From assembly GCF_023101765.2 (NCBI RefSeq), contig NC_064236.1, positions 17,820,993 through 17,884,992 on the forward strand: a stretch of DNA of 64,000 nucleotides. Direction: 5' to 3'. Positions 10,507-21,462 of this stretch are shown one piece after another. The stretch comes from Spodoptera frugiperda (taxonomy: Eukaryota > Arthropoda > Insecta > Lepidoptera > Noctuidae). The notes beneath the pieces were generated by a model. It was not told the origin of the DNA, made no database searches, and saw nothing but the letters and a program-made list of their open reading frames with translations. Position numbers and translations under genes: made by a program. Numbering within the stretch: position 1 is the stretch's first letter; every line of letters begins with the position of its first letter.

Positions 10507-11179
10507 TAAAAATAGGTAAAAAAACTTTTTAAGTTAAACGGTTTTATGTGAAACATACATTGCAATGTTTAAGATAAATGTACTAAAAACCAAAAAATAA
10601 TAAAGTAGATACAGTCGTGGGAATTATAAATATATGCATAGACTAGACTAAAATAAAACCGTGGGGCACGTCAAAACTTACTTACTATTTTCTTGCTCAT
10701 GGATATTCCAATAGTTATACACTCCATGTAAATAAAAGAGATGTTTCAACTAGTTTATTGTTGGACATTCACACTGCTGGCTGGCGAGGAATCGTTTCAC
10801 TGCTCGTAGTTTGTCTTTAATCGACAAAACATACGATAAAAGTACTACTCGCTCAACACTATGAAGCCCTAAAACTCGCTTATAATCGAGCTTGCCAACT
10901 TGTTTCCAAATTCTAGCCCTACTTATCACACGTCCATCGTTGTCGGTTGAACAACTGCCTAATTATAGTGTAACATTACAAAACAAACATTTTAATCAAC
11001 GATTGTAGACAATTGACGTGCCCCACGGTTTTATTTTAGTCTAGTCTATGCATATATTTATAATTCCCACGACTGTATCTACTTTATTATTTTTTGGTTT
11101 TTAGTACATTTATCTTAAACATTGCAATGTATGTTTCACATAAAACCGTTTAACTTAAAAGTTTTTTTACCTATTTTTA
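10507..11179. mobile_element. Foldback/MITE element with about 170-bp terminal inverted repeats
   Basis: The left arm runs 10507 to about 10680 (taaaaataggt...cgtggggcacgt) and the right arm about 11015-11179 is its reverse complement. The 340-bp centre is non-coding. A second copy, interrupted by a LINE, occupies 61378-63490. It sits inside the Helitron helicase gene, ending the frame after 'HSIFSLPVEKG'. No clear TSD is visible in the A/T-rich flanks. Confidence 0.9.
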
Positions 11180-11700
11180 TTTTTTTGTAATTCATTATGT
11201 TTCCTTTTTCGACAGGAAGTGAGAAAATTGAGTGTAAGGTTTTACCAAACACTTGTCGAGCGGCTACACCAGTCAAAGACCCAACTTCAACAAAGTTAAC
11301 CTTGAGCAGTACCGTATGTCAACTGTGGGTGCATAACACCGTTTTATATGCTCTACAAGTAGTTTCAAAACGAACGATTTTCCACATCCAGCCCCACCTT
11401 CAACAAAGTTAACCTTGAGCAGTACCGTATGTCAACTGTGGGTGCATAACACCGTTTTATATGTTCTACAAGTAGTTTCAAAACGAACGATTTTCCACTT
11501 CCAGCCCCACCTGTAATAAACATTAAAAACTGGTCGTCTCGTCCCTGAAGATCATTTTCTATAGGCGCCGAAATTTTTTGAAATAGATCTTTTTGTTGAA
11601 TGTTGAGTCCATGAATGTTTCTAAGAAAAACTTCGTCTGGCATAACGGTCCTTTCGTTTTCACTTTCGCAGTAGTTATCGTCATCAAAAACAAAACAAAC
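11180..11700 (-). pseudogene. Helitron helicase N-part with duplicated Walker A
   Basis: The minus strand encodes 'MPDEVFLRNIHGLNIQQKDLF', then 'FITGGAGSGKSFVLKLL' (Walker A), then after a frame break 'TGVAARQVFGKTLHSIFSL', all features of Helitron Pif1-like helicases. A 113-bp tandem duplication repeats the Walker A and, not being a multiple of 3, shifts the frame. The gene then runs into the foldback element at 11179. Upstream it connects to the Rep ORF through one frameshift near 11690-11700. Non-functional. Confidence 0.85.
11285..11510. repeat. 113-bp tandem duplication
   Basis: Bases 11285-11397 and 11398-11510 are almost identical ('cttcaacaaagttaacc...ccagccccacc'). Differences include ctc/ttc and acatcc/acttcc. 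It lies within the helicase P-loop region. Confidence 0.9.
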
Positions 11701-13207
11701 AAATCAGGGGATCATTGTCTGTTCGGGTGTCACGAGCTGCATTGAGGGCAACAGCTTGAGCGAGAGCCTGTTGAATGATTTGCTCTGCATGAGCGAAATC
11801 TTCTGCGCTTATGTTACTCTGTAATGGCCTCAGTTGTCCTTGGCGTCTTATAAAACACTGTTCCGCAGTTTCCTCTTCCAGTAAAAGTTCACTCTCAACA
11901 CGAAACGGTACGTGGCAGACTATCCAACTATAATAATATACTTTTTTGTCACATTTTAATGTATAATAGCGTGTACGCAGTACAGCTGCTCTGTTTCTTA
12001 TACGCATTCTTATATTGTCTATCAATTTGATATATCTTGCTGGGGTAACGTCTTGGTTCATCAGTTCAGCATCACCATCATCTTCGCTCCATTGTACGTT
12101 TACATACATACAGTCTTCTAATTCGTATGGTCGTAGGACGTAGCGATCAAAAATGTTATTATATATACTTGTTTCATCGGCATCAAAACGCAGGAGCCTA
12201 AAACGTTCCCTTGGTTTACAGCTGTTTACAAATACAGTTTTTCGTGAAGACATTTTTAATGGTAAATGGCACAGCCTATAAGCACATTCCGGAGCACTTA
12301 CCAACCGTTGACCTAAAATAGCTATGGATACATAAAACAACTGTTTCCATACATCACTACCTTGCCTTTTAGCTTTTGCAATTGCTTCGCGTATAGTATC
12401 GCCAGTATCGTGTGGTTCACACTTGCTAGCGTACTTAGCGACGTAATATGCAACTGACGTCACATTGCCACATGGTTGCACATCAATATTTCCCTTCCAT
12501 GATTTCAATAAAAAATAATTGTAGTTATTGACCATAGTTTCGTCAGAGGATCTTTTTAATACGCAAAATCGCCCATTGTTATTTAGAGCTTCGTCTGCAC
12601 CCAAACAAACAGTATCTGTACTAACTGGTCTTGGAAAACCAAAGCGGCAACGGTGATTATCGCAATTTTTATAGCACGTCGGCGTATGTTTGTGTGTCTG
12701 TACATCTCTGACTAATTGATTCAATTCAGGGCTCTCCGTATGTAATAAGCATGATACGACTTGTTCAATCAGTCTAACACCCTCTTGAGTAGCAAAATCT
12801 GGTATATTTTTACACCAAACTAACATGTGCAAATGTAGACTTCCTCGATTTTGAAATGCTATTCTGTACCAGAAGTCTTTAACAGGACCACCTAAACAAT
12901 TTGAGTCACGCTTTAAACACCGCATTAAAGCATTTACACGAACTGTGAATTGCCTGGATTCAACAACTGGATATCTTTGCACCAGATCCAAGCGTTCTGA
13001 AAATGATAAGCTGTCTACTTCATTATGATCACGATCATCTGCTATTAATAATGCTTGTAACATGTCCGGCCAATTTAGGTCATTACAAGAAAATGTCATA
13101 AACCATGAGTAGAGTGTAGGTGGTCCTAAAGATCTTACCGTAACAACGAGTTCAGAGCAACTTTTCTGCCAATACGATGCTGATCCTCTGATATTCCTCA
13201 TTGCCAA
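11684..13207 (-). pseudogene. Helitron Rep (HUH endonuclease) domain, 507-codon frame
   Basis: Rolling-circle Rep domain of a Helitron: motif 1 'WFMTFSCND' (residue about 38), motif 2 'GSLHLHMLVW' with the metal-binding HxH (about 125) and motif 3 'YYVAKYASK' with the two catalytic tyrosines (about 257). The frame is open through Rep and its C-terminal extension. In Helitrons Rep is fused to a helicase; here a frameshift near 11695 separates them. The open frame continues upstream of the first Met ('QGLVDNIHL' to about 13320), so the true start is farther right and lost. Typical RepHel proteins exceed 1400 aa, so this is a broken fragment although Rep itself looks intact. Confidence 0.9.
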
Positions 13208-13980
13208 ATGTATATTATCTACAAGGCCTTGAGGTGTATGTTCTCCTTGACTGAAACGCTCGATTTCGCTCGATAATATTTGACAACAGACAAGGCAATG
13301 AGTAAATAATCGTTTTTACTAAATCTCTTGTCCTCGTTCATTGTTCTACTTTTATTGGGTTTTCCCTATTCTCTCCAAAGCAATTCTTACCGTCACGAAA
13401 TAAAAAATACCAAGCTAATTACTCGCCGTTCTCGCTCCAAATTCAAAGGTGGTGTGGTTTTTCTTTTAATTTCAGCTAATCGCAACTCGTAGATAATCCC
13501 GCTGAGCATTAACTGATACAACGTTTTCTAAATTTGGAACTGCCTCATCTACATATGTTGCGGAGCATACTAGTTGTTTCAATAAGTATAGTGTGACGTC
13601 GAGAATCATGTAAAGGTTGGGTTGAATTAGGTTTTTCAAGGTCGGTAGTTACTAATCTAGGACTAGCTGTAATTAAAATAGGCAATTCTTCACTAGCTGT
13701 TGGCAGTATAACTATACTGCCAACAGCTAGCTAACAATCACCTGATTGTTCCTGATATTCATACATGAAACCGTGTGTTTTTGGTGAAGAATGAGAGTTA
13801 TAGTGAGAGCTGTAAGAGAAAAGATATTAAGACTGTCTCTGAGATTACGGATTTTTTTTCTGGGTGTTACATACAAGTTACGACGCAATATTGAGTGCAT
13901 GTTGTTCAAATTAGTGAAACGCATACAACATGCTGCACCTCGTGTAGATGCTTTGGCTCCCTTAGGACCACGAGCATGAG
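13208..13980 (-). pseudogene. Decayed N-terminal region of the same Helitron
   Basis: Minus-strand translation continues the Helitron N-terminal region in pieces: 'QGEHTPQGLVDNIHLA' next to the Rep ORF, 'SAQRDYLRVAIS' and 'FGARTAS' near 13420-13520, and 'LRDSLNIF' near 13810, separated by stops and frameshifts. Assignment is by continuity with the Rep ORF and family resemblance. Confidence 0.55.
13693..13730. repeat. Perfect palindrome, 18-bp arms, 2-bp spacer
   Basis: CTAGCTGTTGGCAGTATA at 13693-13710 is the exact reverse complement of 13713-13730. Confidence 0.95.
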
Positions 13981-14324
13981 AATCGAATAACCAATATGTA
14001 GATATTCCTTCTTAGATTTTACAATGAACAGCCACAGTAGTAGCGTTAGCTGTAAGTATGCCAAATGAAGATTCTCGAAAAAAAGATATTAAAGCATTAA
14101 TCAAATTAGGGAACCCATCAGTACTGTTATCATTATCTATATGGCCATTATAATTTGACTCTTCAAGGAAATTGATATTAATGGTCCTTCTGTTGAAAAT
14201 GATTTGTGGTAAGAGATCTCTCACCAAAAGATATTATTGTTTAACTTCTCCGATTCCAGGATTGTTGCGGGCATTTATACAATCATTGTAATACTTGTCT
14301 TTCAGCATTACTATATAATCAATA
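13981..14324. other. No recognisable feature
   Basis: A 71-codon minus-strand ORF (14012-14227) has no motif I recognise. Confidence 0.3.
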
Positions 14325-14645
14325 TCATATGTAATCAATATCACAAGCGACTACGACTGCTCCGATAGCCTTGTCAGAAGCGTCTGTAACAACAGCAAGC
14401 TTAGCGGTGCAGTCCGGATGAGCTAACAGAGCAGCTTGGGTCACGACACGAGAAAATCGTCCAGGTAGCAATATACGAAGTCTAATCCCGCATTGGCCCG
14501 CGTTCCTAAGACCGAACGTCATAAAAGGAAATTCAAATAACCCAAATGGGGTCGTGATGGCGGTCTTAGGAATGTCCTCGGGGCTGACAGGTATCTGATT
14601 ATATGCTTTCTCTAAATCGAGCGTGCTGAAGACTTTACAACATAT
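14325..14645 (-). pseudogene. Ty3/gypsy pol fragment with internal deletion
   Basis: The minus strand reads 'FSTLDLEKAYNQIPV' and 'PFGLFEFPFMTFGLRNAGQ', the gypsy RT fingers/palm, then jumps to 'LAVVTDASDKAIGAVV', the start of RNase H. The YxDD catalytic block between them is missing, so this is a deleted remnant. Confidence 0.85.
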
Positions 14646-14834
14646 CGTTTGCTCGTTTGGGAAATGAAGAGTGTGAGCAATGTGCTCTCTTTAAATCTCA
14701 TGAAGACAGCAATGAGTGCAACAAAGATCCGTCATCGTGCGAAAAGTGCCTTCTCTACCATAAAAACAATTTTAAGTATAAAACATCTAGAGAAGCCTAC
14801 AAAGCCGATGTAAACGCAGCTTTAACTGATAAAG

Positions 14835-15477
14835 TAAAATATAAAATAATAAATAATCACATTGATTGTCCACGGTTGCTGAATCAAATAAATATTAACG
14901 TGCCTTACAAACTCGCTCGGAAGTCTAGATATCGGTTGTTTAGCGCTAAAAACTTTAAAACCAATCTGGGCCATTTTTCAACTGTAAATAGAATGCAGGT
15001 TCAATTTAGTCGTCTGTCAAGCTCACGCAACGTAGATATCGACATGTCTTACTCTTTACATAAATTCAAGTCTACCATACACAGGGCATTATCATAAAGG
15101 TGAAATTGGTATATTATTGTTTTTTTTTTTTTTTTTTTTTTTAGAAACTTAGAAGATGTTTAGGTTTTTTCTTCATCCTTTCTGTTATTTTTCGATAGCA
15201 CAGGTCAGCGCAAGGTAGTTACATCGAACAATCAGCGTTAATTTACATGATCACTTACTTTCAATTCATCTATAATTATTTAATATGTCAATGTAAGACA
15301 TTGCTGTATGACAGTTCTGTAAATGTTTGTAAATGTTTGTTACTCCTATGTTTAATGCATGCCGTGGCAGCCTTTAATTAAGGCTACACTACAAAATGTA
15401 TTTATGTGAGTGCTATAACATGTATTTTCTGGTGTATGCTTTGTTGGTTGTCCTTAAATAAATAAATAAATAAATAA
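14835..15477 (+). mobile_element. LINE 3' end (Jockey/CR1-like) inserted in the transposase
   Basis: It encodes the C-terminus 'HIDCPRLLNQININVPYK' to the stop at 15097, then a 380-bp 3'UTR and an (AAAT)n tail at 15456-15480. ATAAAG is repeated at 14829-14834 and 15478-15483. Removing the insert joins 'SREAYKADVNAALTDK' to 'DTVYYSVDLHK' in one frame, supporting the boundaries. Severe 5' truncation is typical of target-primed reverse transcription. Confidence 0.85.
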
Positions 15478-16429
15478 ATAAAGACACCGTTTATTATTCT
15501 GTTGATTTGCATAAAGTGATTATGATTCCTAGGATGGACCAGTATAAAATAACTATTTCTATATATATAACTATATGTCCTCGTATAATAGCTTTTAACG
15601 AAAGCTTCGTACCTCTTGGAAAAACCAAAGATGATAAAGTACCTTGTGCTGTTCTATGGAACGAAACAATATCCGGAAGAAGGAAGATATCTTATCAGCT
15701 TTCAGAAGTTTTCTGTTATATAATAACGGTCTTACTAATAAAAATATATTAAACAACTGTTTAACGTCTGATTACTTATTCAGTGTTTAAGGCGTGAATA
15801 GCTAGATATACACTACTTTACTAATAAACAGTGTGTAAGCCTTGAGTAACTATTTAATTGTTATAACACTAACCGCTGGTAACATTTTGAGAAGTGTTCC
15901 GAAACCTTAAAACGTTAAAAACACCACACATTTCTATTTCTATTTTTCTTTCATATTTACTTGATCTTATTTACCAGTCACTAGAAAATAAGAAATGAAG
16001 GATTTCTGTTTATTACAAAATATTTTTAGTGTACATACATGTAGATATTTAAATTATTTTATTTTACATTTTCCAATCGGTAAAATGTCATCTATAATTA
16101 AGAACATGTTTTGAACGCGCTTTGAAACGTCAAATGTCATTTTCCGCAAGAAATGTAAAAAGATAAAGACAAACACAGGTCATGTTGTTTTTTGTATTTA
16201 TATTTCATATGCATTCATTTTATTATTGATAACAATAACAATGGGAAATGGAGTCGTTTGTATCGTAGCAATGAACAGGAAGCGTGCTATTAATTGGGAT
16301 CCCTTGTGATTGGGTTTAAAGTAAGTATTATTTACCAAATTCTGCTCCAGTTAATTCACAAAACTATATATTTTTTAAATTACTACCTATTTGTTTCAGC
16401 ATAACGATGAGCAGATAATAAGAGATCAA

Positions 16430-16545
16430 GTTCTCAATGAGAACTGTCGTAAAGACTGGAAATGAGGTAAAAATGAAACATGCTAGAAGCCCATGAGTGG
16501 ATACGAGCTGAACAAGAGCTTCGTCTAAGAAATTTAAAATAACAA
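16430..16545 (+). pseudogene. Harbinger Myb/SANT-like ORF1 remnant
   Basis: A short frame 'MLEAHEWIRAEQELRLRNLK' resembles the C-terminal helix of Harbinger Myb-like partner proteins. Assignment rests mainly on its position opposite the DDE remnant. Confidence 0.4.
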
Positions 16546-16629
16546 AATATTTTACTAGAAACTCAAATAAATAAAATACATTTTCAGTATAATCCTTTTC
16601 TTTTATTTTAAGGAAATATTTGTTAAAAA

Positions 16630-16965
16630 TGTGTTCTTATAAACAATTGCCTTGCAATTTGTCCAGTAGTATTGTATACTGCCTGTTTCTGTTGTTGATG
16701 AAATGGTGGCTGATTAACCAGTTTCAAACATTTAAAGAATTTACAGTACAGCAAGAGGAAGTAAGTGTTTGATTTTTGACTCTTGCCGTGTATGTTAGCT
16801 GGATCGCCTTGTACTACGCCCATACCCTGAGAGCTACACAAACTTGAAGCTCCACAGAAAAGCCGCCAGCCAACCTTCTTTGTTTGTTCTATATCTTCTC
16901 GGATCAAGTCCACCACTTCTCTGACATATCTCTTAGTAAACCTGTATTTACCTTTACATTCATCT
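16630..16965 (-). pseudogene. Harbinger DDE transposase remnant
   Basis: The minus strand gives 'KYRFTKRYVREVVDLIRED', then 'GVVQGDPANIHGKSQKS', matching the N-terminal helices and the 'GD..n.HGiSQ' region of Harbinger transposases, and later 'QAVYNTTGQIARQLF'. The catalytic core between these is deleted. Confidence 0.65.
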
Positions 16966-17944
16966 TCTTAGAAAGAAAAGGGTTGTTGCGTGTTTTATAG
17001 GGTTCTTGGTCGTTTCTCATCGTCCAACTCGAGAATATTAAAATGGCGCAGATATTCTTTCCATAATAACCACTAAATTAAAATATGTTACGAGATAAGA
17101 CACGACAATAAATTATTTGTTGGTTATTCACACGCTAAACAAGCTCATCTGACTGAATAAGGATTGTGTAAAATGACATACACTTATACAACTGTTATAA
17201 CGGGTGTGTAAGATGACAACTCCTATACATTGATTAATTATTAGTAAAGAATAAATTATAACGCGTGTATACAGCGTGTATAAATGTTTATTAGTAAGAC
17301 CGTAAGACGCAAAACATGTTGTTTTATGGGCTGACAACTGCGCAGCTCAAAATAAGAATTGGGCGTTCATGTGTTTTTTTGGTTAACATGGTCAACAGCG
17401 AACTTACTGCCACTGAAGTCATCACAGTCACATATTTTGAACCCGGACACACTTTTATGTCTGCCGATCATTTCCACCATCAGGTGGAAATGTCTTTAAA
17501 GAGAAAAAACAAAGTCTACGATTTCGACGACTTTGTCGATGCAGTGCGGAATTCAAATTCAGGAAAAAACACAGTGCACGTTATGTGTGTCTGATTTTTT
17601 CACGTTTGAAGGCTCTTCCTCACTGCATAAAATCAGAAATATCGAACCAAGGGTTTACTTGAGAGACACAATGTCTGTGAACGCCGAAAAAGGGCATTAC
17701 ACGATTAAATTCAAACAAAATCTGGAATCAGAGTGGAAGGAGCTAGATTTTCTTCAGGTGAAAGTTAAAAAAAAAAGCCTTTCCAAATGCTATCTCGAAG
17801 TCTACCCCAAGAGGGATCACTAAAGAACGAAAAGAAGAGATACTTGCTAAGTTAGTCCCTCTAATGCCTGAAAACCGGAGAAATTTTTGGACAACACTGC
17901 CGGAATCTACAAAGGCCCTTTCGGATTTAGCAACAGAGAATTAA

Positions 17945-19027
17945 AACTAATAGGAATAAGGATTAACATGCTTTTATATGCTTTTATAGTTGAGTAAGTC
18001 TTTTAAGTGGTTACAGAGACTGGTAAACTAAGTTTTATAATTGATTTAACGATCTCATTTACTCATAGTGCCTTTTCAATTATATAATTTTTTAAGTATG
18101 TGCTCTTAAAGTTATTCAAATATGCAGTAATTATTAACAATAATACCTAATTAGTAAGTAAAAATATAAGCCTAAAACAACTATACTTTTTGGAAGACTT
18201 TACAAGTGATCTCTGAATAACTAGTTAATTAAAAACTTTATGAAGATTTTTGTGAACAAATAATGTTATTTGTTATGTTTTAATGTTAAAAGTTTATAAT
18301 TATAATAATAACTCTTATTACATTTGGCCTCTGCGCACGACGAATAGTCTGATTTTATCTTAATCTTATAAGTATATCAATAGCTAAATATTGTCCAAGA
18401 ATATTGCTGTGATAATGTTTAAGTATCTAAAACACAAGTTTAATTCAATTTAATTATAAGAAGTAAAACGTTTGTTTAAAAAAAAACTTTGAGAAAGTTA
18501 GCTACTTAGTTTAAAAGATTTATATTATTTTTGGTTTGATTTTAAATACACTTATTAAACGTAGAATGGTGTTTTATTTCATTGGGATTTCCTACTGTTA
18601 CATAGGTGTTTCTAAACATTAATACAATAACTATTTCAGTTGTTGTATTTATCGTTAGTAATTATCGAAATTATTTAGGTAAGTGCTTAGTTAGAACTGC
18701 AACATGTAGGTTTGCTAAAGATAAATACAATAAGTATTGTAGTTGTTGTATTAATGACTAGTGACGATAGGTTGATCATTTAAAAATTCCTAATTATGAG
18801 CTTCATTTCGATTTCAGGCCATAAGCTTTATATTTTTCATAAAATATGTATTTGAATCCATTCTTTATTTATTTCCCTTTCATTTGGTACAATTTTCATG
18901 TAGATGCCTTGACTAGTTCAGGAGATACAGGAAAAATAAAGTTCAAAACTTTGAGAGCGTTTTTCTCGAAAGTGCCAAAATCGAGTTATTGTATTTTTTG
19001 TTAGCGCGGCAGGGTACTTGTAATTAC
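17945..19027. other. AT-rich tail of the transposase element
   Basis: No ORF. Two diverged copies of a 'aatacaataa(c/g)tatt...gttgttgtatt' motif occur at 18619-18660 and 18724-18755. Near 18970 'ctcgaaagtgccaaaatcgag' looks like a transposon-end motif. Confidence 0.4.
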
Positions 19028-19640
19028 CTAAGAAAAAAATATTCCCCTATACTTATTATACTCTTTGGTCCGATTATATTTGAGTTTACATTCAGTTTGA
19101 TTTTCAACTTCTGTTTTAAACTCTTTGAATTTTGACAATACCTCAGTTTTATTGTTCAAAATATACACAAATACCTTTTTGGAATAATCGTCCAAAAATG
19201 TTAAGAAGTATTTCCCACCTCCTAGTGATTGTGTTTCCATAGGACCACATAAGTCAGAATGCAGTAGTTCCAATAGCTTCCAGGAATGTGATCCTTGACT
19301 CTTGAAAGTCATTCTTGTTTGCTTGCCCTCTTTACATGTTATACAAGTTATATTATTTACTTGTTTATCAGACAAAGTGAATCCTTCAGAATTCTCTTTT
19401 AATTTCTTCAAGGTGTCTGAGTTCAGATGACCCATCCTTTGGTGCCATAAAAATATGTGATCTTGTTTAACATCAGACATGTATGCATAATCAGTATTCA
19501 TGTTAAGCCGGTACATGTTGTTTTTTTTTTGTTGCTGTTGCTACAATAACATTTTGTCTGTTCAGTATAATCAGCCTTTGGAATCAAATTTAACTTGTTC
19601 GCCCTTTTCTATAATTTGATGTACAGATCGACACCAGCAA
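19028..19640 (-). pseudogene. Ty1/copia pol fragment (GAG-pre-integrase and integrase start)
   Basis: The minus-strand frame 19028-19516 (162 codons) reads 'LWHQRMGHLNSDTLKKL', then 'CITCKEGKQTR', completing an HHCC zinc site, then 'LLELLHSDLCGPMETQS' and 'YFLTFLDDYSKKVFVYIL', the start of the integrase core with its first aspartate. The second catalytic block is corrupted and the frame stops; gag, RT and LTRs are not seen. Weak copia-like sequence continues right to about 19640. Confidence 0.9.
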
Positions 19641-20740
19641 TTTATACTACGCTAACTCAAAAAAGCGTACTTTACAGTAGAGGCGTTTAAAGGGAAAAAC
19701 GTCATAACTTTTACATTAAGATACTTTTTTAAAATTTGGTATGCTTAATAGTTAATTTATTCATTGTAATATCTCATATTTATATTTCATTAATTATTTC
19801 TATTTTTTGATTTAGCGCAAGTTAGCCGTATATAAACGTAATTCATCAAAAAAATGTTACATCTAATACAAGTCTAACTTATGTTAGCGTAGTGTAGTAC
19901 GGGAGGTCGTAGTGCATGATCAATGTAATGTAATGTATTTAAAAACCATTCAGGGCTCTGCATTATTATGGGGTGGAGTTGTAAAAATGTAAAAAAAAGC
20001 TCTACTAAGTAATTTGCACACGGTTCTCATCGCGCCCATTCGATTCATTATGACTCCGTGGATACGAAAAAACATTTGGTAGACTTTTTGCTCACTGATT
20101 TTTAGGTGTATAACCGTTTGAAATTCACGGATCAAGAATCAAGAATTTTGGAATTTTGCTTAAACGCGCTCCGATATTTTCAAATGTGTACAAGCGCTTA
20201 CGCACACTAAAATTCTTCGAAAAACTTCGGAGAGTCGAATTACTCGAAATACTCCAAAACTAGTGACGAGCCTTTTGGAGAATCCGCTCTGAAATCTCTG
20301 CTGTGTACGAAGCCTTACGATTTCGAAACGTCCTTGTGGAAGTGCCTGAGAGTGAGAGAGAGAGAGGAAAAGCGTGCAAAATAAAAAGGAAGACTGTCTT
20401 CGGTTTATTTCTATATAATTCTAATATTACTTCATGTATCTGTATATATGGATATACACCATATACATTCAAGTACACAATACGGCAAAGGTCGGAACTG
20501 CGTTAGGTATACCGTTCTTACTCATATCCCCAAATAAAAGCGAGACACTACGAAAGGAACTGTGGAGAAATTTCATACGTGCAGAGACATGGTAAACAGA
20601 TAGAAGCCGGGTTGAAAAAAAAAACAATTCAAATGGTCTGGCCTTTGAAATATCAGAGGCTTGAACGTCTGCCTCATCGAGTTTCTTGGTTTTCATGATA
20701 AATTCAAAAATCAATCCAAGAGGCCGACATGTGCGCATAA
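19641..20740. other. No recognisable gene
   Basis: AT-rich sequence with short chance ORFs and a (GA)n run at 20353-20367. Nothing identified. Confidence 0.4.
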
Positions 20741-21080
20741 TATAGCACTTTTAATTTTTTTTACATTTTGAAACGCTGTCAATAGCGAACGCAGAGGCAA
20801 CATGCTGGCAGACTATTTTTCCGTGGTCCTCCCCATTGTTATTAATCGAACAATTGCAATCTGCCAAGTGTGCACTTCATATAGAGATTTTTAAATCATA
20901 AAAAAAAAACTAAAAAATTTAAAACTACAACAGTCAGAGCCCTTTTTTTCAACATTTTTAAAACGCTGTAAATTAACAACGCAGCACCATCATGGTGGCA
21001 GACGAGGTTCTTGATGTTTCTTAGGATATAATTGTCACTATTAATAACGTCTGCCATGTGTGCTGATCATATTGCTCGCC
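20740..21080 (+). repeat. Diverged direct repeat, about 200-bp period
   Basis: Units near 20750-20885 and 20945-21075 share 'aaaacgctgt', 'aacgcag', a 'ca(t)g(c/g)tggcagac' block, 'attaat' and 'tctgcca(a/t)gtgtgc'. They are clearly related but much diverged. Confidence 0.6.
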
Positions 21081-21207
21081 AGCTCCCTAACTATATAACT
21101 CCCGATAGCTTAGCAGTTCGCAGCTTTCTGATTATATTTGTCAACTCTTACGTTTATAACACTCTCATTCATTCATTCATTCGTATTTAAATAAATCTGT
21201 AGAAGTG

Positions 21208-21445
21208 TCAATTCTGTACATGGAAAATATTGAAGAAATAAATAACAGGGGGTGTTACTGGATCGATACCAAACCCAAATATGTGATTAAATTTTTTTTG
21301 TCTGTCTGTCTGTCTGTATGTTCAGGCATCACGTGAAAACTAAGGGTTCGATTCGATGAAACTTGGTATAATTAAACCTTATTATCCTGGGCATAAAATA
21401 GGATACTTTTTATCTTGGAAAAATACGTAGAAAAAAAAAACTTTG
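21208..21445 (+). repeat. Dispersed lepidopteran repeat with (TGTC)n
   Basis: 'gggggtgttactggatcga', a TGTC microsatellite, 'tgatgaaacttggtataatt' and 'cctgggcataaaataggata' match the copy at 35805-36112. Non-coding. Confidence 0.8.
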
Positions 21446-21462
21446 TTAACTTGTTGTGTTTC

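Larger units (their letters stand above)
15727..17302. mobile_element. PIF/Harbinger DNA transposon, TSD TAA
   Basis: Termini CGGTCTTACTAATAAA (15727) and the reverse complement ending at 17302 are flanked by TAA at 15724-15726 and 17303-17305, the 3-bp TWA duplication typical of PIF/Harbinger. Subterminal 'gttataac' and 'gtgtgtaag' motifs recur at both ends. Inside are remnants of both expected genes. It lies within the older transposase pseudogene. Confidence 0.88.
14646..17944 (+). pseudogene. DDE-type transposase pseudogene, twice interrupted
   Basis: Pieces in order: 14657-14834 (cysteine-rich 'CEQCALFKSHED...CEKC'); after a LINE insertion, 15483-15723 ('TVYYSVDLHKVIMIPRMDQ', 'VPLG', 'WNETISGR'); after a Harbinger insertion, 17306-17821 ('HVVLWADNCAAQNKNW', 'YFEPGHTFMSADHFHHQVE', 'YLEVYPKRDH') and a decayed tail to 17944. 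Apparent catalytic acids are D in VDLHK, D in ADNC and E in HHQVE. I know the motif set from multi-copy uncharacterised arthropod transposase-like proteins but cannot name the superfamily. Stops and frameshifts near 15700, 17385 and 17590 make it non-functional. It is related to the transposase at 26437-29813. Confidence 0.8.

Noticed and set aside
20303..20738. 67- and 89-codon ORFs
   Set aside because: No motif, overlapping opposite-strand frames, no regulatory signals.
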